Positions 4,438-8,415 of a stretch of DNA of 8,415 nt are shown here, one piece after another. Position numbers and translations under genes: made by a program. The stretch is from Actinomycetota bacterium (GTDB lineage: Bacteria > Actinomycetota > Acidimicrobiia > Acidimicrobiales > AC-14), in NCBI GenBank assembly GCA_020200615.1, contig JAIVIH010000270.1:1-8415 (forward strand), written 5' to 3'. The notes under the pieces were generated by a model that ran no database searches, had not been told where the DNA came from, and saw only the letters and a program-made list of their open reading frames with translations. Each line of letters opens with the position of its first letter. Position 1 is the stretch's first letter.

Positions 4438-6222
4438 GTGACGCAACAACTCGACGCCGGTCGCACCCCGTCTGCGACCGGGGAAGGCAGCGCTCCGGGT
4501 TCTCCGCGCCAGCGGTCACACAGCCAGCCCGGCGTCGACACGCCTCGCCTCGCCAGTGGCGTGAACCTCATCGGCGAGTACGAGGCGTCGGGGTACAAGG
4601 AAGCCCCGTGCCTCGTCCGGCGGGCTGACGGCCAGACCATCCAGCTGACCCCGCTGCTGTACGCCACCTTGGAGGTCATCGACGGCCAGAGGGACCGGTC
4701 GGAGATCGCCCGCCAGTTGAGCGCCCGTATCGGACGGCCGGTGAGCGCCGACAACGTGCGGTACCTGGTCGCCGAGAAGCTGTGGCCCGCCGGGCTCGTG
4801 AAGGACGCCCGGGGCGGCGATCCGCAGGTCCAGAAGTCGAATCCGTTGCTGGCGCTGCGGCTGCGGATGCAGCTGACCAGCGAGCAGTGGACGAACCGGC
4901 TGGCCGCACCGTTCGCGATCCTGTTCCGGCCCTGGGTCGTCCTCCCGGTGATCGCCGGCTTCGTGGCCGTCGCCGTGTGGGTGCTCGGCGTTCGAGGGGT
5001 CGGAGGCGGGGCGCGGCAGCTGCTCTACTCGCCGGGGTTCATGCTCGCCACCTTCGCCATGCTGATCGCTTCCTCGTCGTTCCACGAGCTGGGCCACGCC
5101 GCCGGCTGCCGGTCCTCCGGAGGTCGCCCGGGAGTGATGGGCTGCGGGCTGTACCTCGTGTGGCCCGCCTTCTACACCGACGTCACCGACGCGTACCGCC
5201 TCAACCGGGCCGGGCGGCTACGGACCGACCTCGGTGGCATCTATTTCAACGCCCTCTTCGCCCTGGCCACGTTTGCCGCGTGGGCCGTGACCGGGGCCGA
5301 GGCTTTCCTTCTGCTCATCCCGCTCCAGATGTTGCAGATGATCCACCAGCTGCTTCCCGTCGTCCGGATGGACGGCTACCACATCCTTTCCGACCTCGTC
5401 GGGGTACCCGACCTGTTCGCCCGGATCAAGCCCACGTTGCTCGCCCTCGTACCGGGACGGAGAGGCGGCGACAACGCCCGTGTCCTGAAGCCGTGGGTGC
5501 GGCTCGTCATTACCGTCTGGGTGCTCACCGTCGTTCCGCTGCTCCTCTTCAGCCTCCTCATGGTCGTCGTCTCGGCGCCCCGCGTGGTGGCCACGGCGTG
5601 GGACTCCGTCGGGCTCCAATGGCGTGCCGTGAGCGGCGCCGTCGGCGACGGCGCCTGGTCCTCGGCGACCGTCGGCGCGCTGGGCGTCATGGCCACGGTG
5701 TTGCCCGTTCTCGGCTCCGGCTACATCCTGAGCCGTATCGTGCGCCGGGCTGGCTCGTGGGCATGGTCGGGTGCGGGGAACGTGCCGCTCGGGCAGCCCG
5801 GGGTCGTGCTGGCCGGCGTGGCCGTCACAGCCGCGCTCACGTTCCTGTGGTGGCCCAACGGCGAGTACCGGCCCATCCAGCCGGGTGAGAGAGGACGCAT
5901 CGGTGAGGCCCTCGAGGCCGTGTCATCGCTCGGCACCGGCCGTCCCGCCCTCACGCCCGAGCGTGAGTCCGAGTTGGGTGGCGCACCGGCACGGGCCTGG
6001 ACCGTGGGCGAGGGCGCGACGGAGACACCGGCCCCGCCCTTGAGCGACGGGTCACCGACGTCGCCCACGACCCAACCGGCGCCCGCCGATGAAAGCGATG
6101 AGGCCCCAGGCACCACCTTGGCCGGGCGCACCGCCACCACTACGGCCGACGTCGACGAGGACGAGGAGACGCCGGTTCCCACAACCTCGGTGTCCCCTAC
6201 CACCGTGACGACCCGACCCTGA
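4438..6222 (+). CDS. M50-type membrane zinc metalloprotease with N-terminal PqqD-like domain
   Basis: The product is 594 residues. Residues 57-122 (CLVRRADGQ, LTPLLY, IDGQRDRSEIA, NVRYLV, GLV) fit a PqqD-like winged-helix domain, the fold that binds leader peptides in RiPP pathways. The protease core follows. H216-ELGH-220 is the HExxH zinc and catalytic motif inside a hydrophobic segment, and VRMDGYHILSDL (309-320) supplies the distal Asp ligand (D312) typical of site-2-type proteases. Hydrophobic segments lie near 161-185, 198-215, 268-306, 354-380, 411-432 and 454-471. After ALTPERESELGGAP (504-517) comes a Pro/Thr/acidic tail to 594, probably exposed. The start is GTG 4438, with no purine-rich site before it. 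The alternative GTG 4561 would cut into PRLASGVNLIGEY, which looks like part of the family's conserved N-terminus. Its place just after three precursor-like genes suggests it recognises and cuts them at the membrane. Confidence 0.85.
   Translation: MTQQLDAGRTPSATGEGSAPGSPRQRSHSQPGVDTPRLASGVNLIGEYEASGYKEAPCLVRRADGQTIQLTPLLYATLEVIDGQRDRSEIARQLSARIGRPVSADNVRYLVAEKLWPAGLVKDARGGDPQVQKSNPLLALRLRMQLTSEQWTNRLAAPFAILFRPWVVLPVIAGFVAVAVWVLGVRGVGGGARQLLYSPGFMLATFAMLIASSSFHELGHAAGCRSSGGRPGVMGCGLYLVWPAFYTDVTDAYRLNRAGRLRTDLGGIYFNALFALATFAAWAVTGAEAFLLLIPLQMLQMIHQLLPVVRMDGYHILSDLVGVPDLFARIKPTLLALVPGRRGGDNARVLKPWVRLVITVWVLTVVPLLLFSLLMVVVSAPRVVATAWDSVGLQWRAVSGAVGDGAWSSATVGALGVMATVLPVLGSGYILSRIVRRAGSWAWSGAGNVPLGQPGVVLAGVAVTAALTFLWWPNGEYRPIQPGERGRIGEALEAVSSLGTGRPALTPERESELGGAPARAWTVGEGATETPAPPLSDGSPTSPTTQPAPADESDEAPGTTLAGRTATTTADVDEDEETPVPTTSVSPTTVTTRP
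4606..4803 (+). other. PqqD-like (leader-recognition type) domain within the M50 protease
   Basis: This is the coding segment for residues 57-122. The pattern is a short strand, LVRRADGQTIQLTP, then a helix, LLYATLEVIDGQRDRSEIARQL, and a second helix pair ending at AGLV. The 'DG-x-R-x-x-x-E-I-A' core is the usual hallmark of PqqD-like proteins. The assignment is from pattern memory, without a profile search. Confidence 0.6.
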
Positions 6223-6294
6223 CGAAACGCCACCACGCGCTGAACCGGGGATGGCCCTGTACGGTATTCCAGCGGCCCGCAGGCGTCGTCTACC

Positions 6295-6300
6295 GAGGAG
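6295..6300 (+). promoter_or_regulatory. Ribosome binding site fixing the start at 6308
   Basis: GAGGAG seven bases before ATG 6308 decides against the earlier in-frame ATG at 6251, which would add 19 Arg-rich residues and has only GGGG nearby. The 85-base gap before this gene could also hold a promoter (TACGGT at 6260-6265 fits a TAnnnT -10 box), but no convincing -35 element is visible. Confidence 0.65.
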
Positions 6301-6307
6301 ACTCACA

Positions 6308-6793
6308 ATGGAGATCGTTCGTAACGACGATGGAACGCTCGTGGTCCCGGTCCAGCCCGCACGGCACCACGAGAGCGAGGACGGTGACGACGCCGCCTCC
6401 TCCGTGGTCGAGGATGTGGCGGCGGCCGACGATGCCGAGCCCGCCACGCGCCTCCTCCACCCGGGCGAAGGTGGTTACGACGACGCCCTGGCCGAGTGGG
6501 ACCTTCAGCAGAACCCCGACCGCCCGCCGGTCGTGTCGACGGCCACCGGCCGGCAGGAGGCCATGAGCCTCGTGCACGCGGTGGCGACCTCACCCGATCA
6601 TGCGGTCGCACCCGCCGTCGAAGCCCTCGACGATCCCGAAGCGAGCGGCGAAGCGTTGCGACACGTTCTCGTCGGCGGGGTTCACTCGGTGGAGGACTTC
6701 GCCGCCGAGGTTGCCGAGGCCGAGGGCGGCGACCCGCTCCCCGCCCACGAGACGACGAAGATCATCGGTGAGGTGCTGGCCGAGCTCGATTGA
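6308..6793 (+). CDS. Hypothetical acidic protein with RQEAMSL segment
   Basis: A 161-residue, strongly acidic protein of unknown family. Residues 1-50 are rich in Asp, Glu and Ala and probably flexible; 51-70 contain HPGEGGYDDALAEWDLQ. R82-Q-E-A-M-S-L88 then resembles the LPDREAMSL and LPERQAMS segments of the three small proteins upstream. The C-terminal half (about 89-161) is predicted helical, with VEDFAAEVAEAEGG and TTKIIGEVLAELD. No signal peptide or membrane segment is seen. The shared motif may mean it is a fourth, diverged substrate or a protein that mimics or binds the same site on the protease. Alternatively, seven residues with two conservative changes may be chance. It is followed by a TGATG overlap with the next gene, so it is co-translated with the luciferase-domain protein and may belong to that unit instead. 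Confidence 0.75.
   Translation: MEIVRNDDGTLVVPVQPARHHESEDGDDAASSVVEDVAAADDAEPATRLLHPGEGGYDDALAEWDLQQNPDRPPVVSTATGRQEAMSLVHAVATSPDHAVAPAVEALDDPEASGEALRHVLVGGVHSVEDFAAEVAEAEGGDPLPAHETTKIIGEVLAELD
6551..6571 (+). other. AMSL motif shared with the small proteins
   Basis: These codons give RQEAMSL (residues 82-88). Compare RQAMS in small protein 1 (24-28) and REAMSLL in small proteins 2 and 3 (23-29). Position differs: it is central here and near residue 24 in the others. Confidence 0.45.
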
Positions 6794-7311
6794 TGAGCGC
6801 GGTCGATCCCGGGCGGGCGCCCTTGCCGAAACGGGCAGGACCCCGGCCGACGACCACTCCGACCAACCCGCACATGCAGCTCGACCAGCAGCCGGTCGGG
6901 ACAGAGCAACGAGAGCTCCTGGCAGCCGAGGTGTTCACCCTTCCGGGCGTGCAGGAGCACCCGAGCCTCCTATCACTACCGGGGGCGCGCGCCCTGTGGC
7001 TCGCCGACGTGGTCGGTGCTCCCGCCGACGCTTTCATGGCCGGCATCGAGTTTGCCCACCTCCACCCGAGCCCCGACCAGAGTTTGCACATGATGCTGCC
7101 GCCCGCTCTGGTCGATGAGGCGATCGAAGCGGGGTGGGCAGAGCAGCACCCGGCCGCTCGCCGCGGGCTGATCTCCGCCAACGCGGTGATGGTCTACGCC
7201 CCCCGCACCGACGAGGAGCGCGCCGTGGTGGCCTCCCTGGTGAAGGCGAGCCACGCCTATGCGACGGGCGAGGGAGCCGGCGGCGACTCGGGCACCGCCG
7301 GGCCGACATAG
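6793..7311 (+). CDS. Luciferase-domain (DUF5519-like) protein
   Basis: The product is 172 residues from ATG 6793, which shares one base with the preceding stop (TGATG). The last two thirds fit the small 'luciferase domain' family (DUF5519): an EFAHLHPSPDQSLHMMLPP segment, GWAEQHPAA, a VMVYAPRTDEE segment and a final helix VASLVKASHAYATG. These are the family's usual landmarks. Despite the name, members are mostly uncharacterised, and bacterial copies are not known to emit light. The first 27 residues are Pro/Arg/Thr-rich and unlike the family, so ATG 6874 (MQLDQQPVG) is a possible true start, though it has no ribosome binding site. Histidines in HLHP and LHM could bind a metal or act in catalysis. 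The relation to the peptide cassette is unclear. Confidence 0.75.
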   Translation: MSAVDPGRAPLPKRAGPRPTTTPTNPHMQLDQQPVGTEQRELLAAEVFTLPGVQEHPSLLSLPGARALWLADVVGAPADAFMAGIEFAHLHPSPDQSLHMMLPPALVDEAIEAGWAEQHPAARRGLISANAVMVYAPRTDEERAVVASLVKASHAYATGEGAGGDSGTAGPT

Positions 7312-8090
7312 CCACCGTACGCATCGCCACCCTGAACTGCCGGAACACGGCCAACAAGTGGCGGAAGCGCGCTCCGCTTCTGGTGGAGCAGCTGGTCGAC
7401 CTGGCGCCGGACGTGATCGGCCTCCAAGAGCTGCGGCACTTCCCCTCCCAGGGCCGGAAGATCGCCGAGGCGGTGGGGAACGCCACGGGTCGGGCCCACT
7501 GGCTCCACCCCACCTACAAGACCGGCATCTGGTGGTGGTGGGAAGGCATCGCCATCCTCAGCCGCCTGCCCATCCTGCAGCGGGACGCCCTCGAGCTGCC
7601 CGGACAGAACAAGGTGGCGAGCTTCGCTCGCGTGCAGCTTCCCGCCGGAGGCGTCCTCGACGTCTACAACACGCATCTGGCGGCCCTCGGCGCCGCGGTA
7701 CGCCTGGAGCAGATGCGTGCCGTCCTGGCCTGGATGAGCGAGCGCCAAGGCCCGAGCGGGGCCGCGGGCATTCCGCAGGTGCTGGTGGGCGACTTCAACG
7801 CCGGCCCCTCGGCCGAGAGCATCCAACTGGCCAGTCGGGTCCTCCGCTCCGCCTGCGCCGTCTCCGGTGGCGATCCGGTCCGCACCTCCCCCACCCCTCT
7901 CCGGCGGGTGCAGCGGTCGAAGAGAGCCGCCGTTCTCGACTACGTGTTCGTGAGCCCGGGCCTGGAGGTGGTCGACGCCCACGTGACCTTCGATCGCTCC
8001 CACCCCGACGATCCCTGCCTGTTCGCCTCCGACCACTTCGGCGTGGTGGCCGACATTTCCGTGCTTACCTCCACCATGACCCTCGACTGA
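7134..8090 (+). CDS. Endonuclease/exonuclease/phosphatase-family protein, start uncertain
   Basis: The domain runs from VRIATLNCRN (codon 7317) to the stop at 8088-8090. It holds the family's metal and catalytic signatures: Asn in LNCRN, LQEL with the metal-binding Glu, NTHL, GDFNA, LDYVFVS and the C-terminal SDHFGV. Such enzymes hydrolyse phosphodiesters (DNA, RNA, phospholipids or inositol phosphates) using Mg2+; the substrate here is unknown. No signal peptide is seen. The only ATG, GTG or TTG in frame before the domain is GTG 7134. Using it overlaps the preceding gene by 178 bases and adds about 61 Arg-rich residues that look like a frame shadow. A natural start would be near 7308-7317, where the codons are ATA, GCC, ACC and GTA. 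Either a rare start codon is used or a base change or sequencing error hit the initiator. Codons 7308-8090 are intact and catalytic residues complete, so I treat the gene as functional. Confidence 0.8.
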   Translation: MGRAAPGRSPRADLRQRGDGLRPPHRRGARRGGLPGEGEPRLCDGRGSRRRLGHRRADIATVRIATLNCRNTANKWRKRAPLLVEQLVDLAPDVIGLQELRHFPSQGRKIAEAVGNATGRAHWLHPTYKTGIWWWWEGIAILSRLPILQRDALELPGQNKVASFARVQLPAGGVLDVYNTHLAALGAAVRLEQMRAVLAWMSERQGPSGAAGIPQVLVGDFNAGPSAESIQLASRVLRSACAVSGGDPVRTSPTPLRRVQRSKRAAVLDYVFVSPGLEVVDAHVTFDRSHPDDPCLFASDHFGVVADISVLTSTMTLD

Positions 8091-8142
8091 GCCGAACAGA
8101 GAAGGGTCCGTGGCGGAGCTACGCCGGCTTGCTACGGTTATC

Positions 8143-8333
8143 CCTTCGTCGACGCCGCTGTTTCTGGGCGGTGCCCGAAGGTTCCAGGAGGTCTTGCCAC
8201 TCGATCAGCCACGCCCAGGGTGCCGTCTGCACCTCGTAAGGACGATGGTCCCGGGCCCTGGCTCGCGAGGTGAATGCTGCAGATAGACGAGTGCCCGCAT
8301 TTCAAGCCACACCTGATGCCCCCAGAAGGGGGC
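8143..8333 (+). promoter_or_regulatory. Hairpin-rich leader region before a secreted-protein gene
   Basis: The 260 bases between the phosphodiesterase-type gene and ATG 8351 contain no plausible gene but several complementary pairs: CCTTCG 8143-8148 with CGAAGG 8176-8181; CTGGGCG 8164-8170 with CGCCCAG 8212-8218 (an alternative to the first); GGTGC 8219-8223 with GCACC 8229-8233; AGGTG with CACCT around an inner AATGC/GCATT pair (about 8266-8315); and GCCCCC 8318-8323 with GGGGGC 8328-8333, a strong stem five bases before the ribosome binding site. TACGGT at 8133-8138 could be a -10 box. A structured 5' untranslated RNA, perhaps a riboswitch or attenuator, is plausible. I could not match it to a known riboswitch consensus (c-di-AMP, c-di-GMP, cobalamin and glycine were considered). 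Confidence 0.35.
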
Positions 8334-8337
8334 TTCC

Positions 8338-8344
8338 GAGGAGG
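8338..8344 (+). promoter_or_regulatory. Ribosome binding site for the last gene
   Basis: GAGGAGG, six bases before ATG 8351, is a near-perfect Shine-Dalgarno sequence. It lies directly after the GC-rich hairpin at 8318-8333, so folding upstream could expose or hide it. Confidence 0.7.
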
Positions 8345-8350
8345 CGCAAA

Positions 8351-8415
8351 ATGCGCACACGCCGACGTACTGCGGCTTTCGCCGCGTCCCTTTTCCTGGC
8401 CGCCAGCCCCCTGGG
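8351..8415 (+). CDS. Secreted protein, N-terminal signal peptide only (runs off window)
   Basis: Twenty-one codons plus two bases are visible: MRTRRRTAAFAASLFLAASP, then Leu and the start of a Gly codon. A basic n-region (RTRRR) followed by a hydrophobic Ala/Leu/Phe core is a standard Sec signal peptide. There is no RRxFLK-type twin-arginine motif that I would trust. The cleavage site and mature protein lie beyond the window, so function cannot be given. The strong ribosome binding site and the long structured leader suggest a separate, regulated transcription unit. Confidence 0.7.
   Translation, partial: MRTRRRTAAFAASLFLAASPL

Noticed and set aside
3427..6222. Daptide-type cluster
   Set aside because: The aminotransferase and the oxidative decarboxylase expected of that system are absent, and the precursor motif does not resemble what I know of daptide leaders.
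6251..6307. ATG 6251 as start of the acidic hypothetical protein
   Set aside because: It would add an Arg-rich leader unlike the rest of the protein. GAGGAG sits correctly only for ATG 6308.
8112..8125. GGCG/CGCC hairpin as terminator after the phosphodiesterase-type gene
   Set aside because: A four-pair stem with a six-base loop and no U tract is too weak to call.

Overview
The window is a high-GC, densely packed, all-forward-strand stretch that fits an actinobacterium. The G/C-ending codon bias, the M50 'peptide zinc metalloprotease' type, the luciferase-domain (DUF5519) protein and the purine-rich ribosome binding sites all agree with that. A member of Acidimicrobiia or a close relative is my guess, not something the sequence proves.

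Layout. Positions 1-402 hold the C-terminal end of what looks like a family 2 glycosyltransferase. It overlaps the start of a radical SAM protein with a SPASM-like C-terminus (257-1408). That gene is joined by an ATGA overlap to an unusual two-domain protein (1405-3351): an NAD-dependent epimerase/dehydratase fused to a degenerate class I methyltransferase-like domain. After a 75-base gap come three small paralogous genes (3427-3657, 3666-3980, 4011-4391). Their products share an N-terminal LPxRxAMS-type motif, then carry one or two copies of a 14-residue A-x-P-[IV]-[DN]-rich repeat and a conserved acidic/aliphatic tail. Next is a polytopic M50-type metalloprotease with an N-terminal PqqD-like domain (4438-6222). 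A hypothetical protein containing the related segment RQEAMSL follows (6308-6793), then a luciferase-domain (DUF5519) protein (6793-7311) and an endonuclease/exonuclease/phosphatase-family protein (7134-8090, with no normal start codon near its domain). The last stretch is a hairpin-rich, probably untranslated leader and the first 21 codons of a gene with a signal peptide (8351 to the window end).

How the genes may work together. The central block (257-6222, perhaps to 6793) looks like a peptide-modification and processing cassette. The three small proteins would be substrates with a shared leader ending near LPDREAMS. The PqqD-like domain fused to the membrane metalloprotease would recognise that leader, and the protease would cut or release the product. 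The radical SAM enzyme and the epimerase-methyltransferase fusion are candidate modifying enzymes. The general logic resembles the Bacillus yyd system (small peptide, radical SAM enzyme, M50 protease), but the substrates here lack Cys, Trp and Tyr and have repeat-containing cores, so thioether chemistry is excluded. The glycosyltransferase upstream leaves open that the radical SAM and epimerase genes serve a glycan pathway and only sit next to the peptide genes. The RiPP-like reading is inference; the shared motif, the repeats and the PqqD-M50 architecture are read from the sequence.
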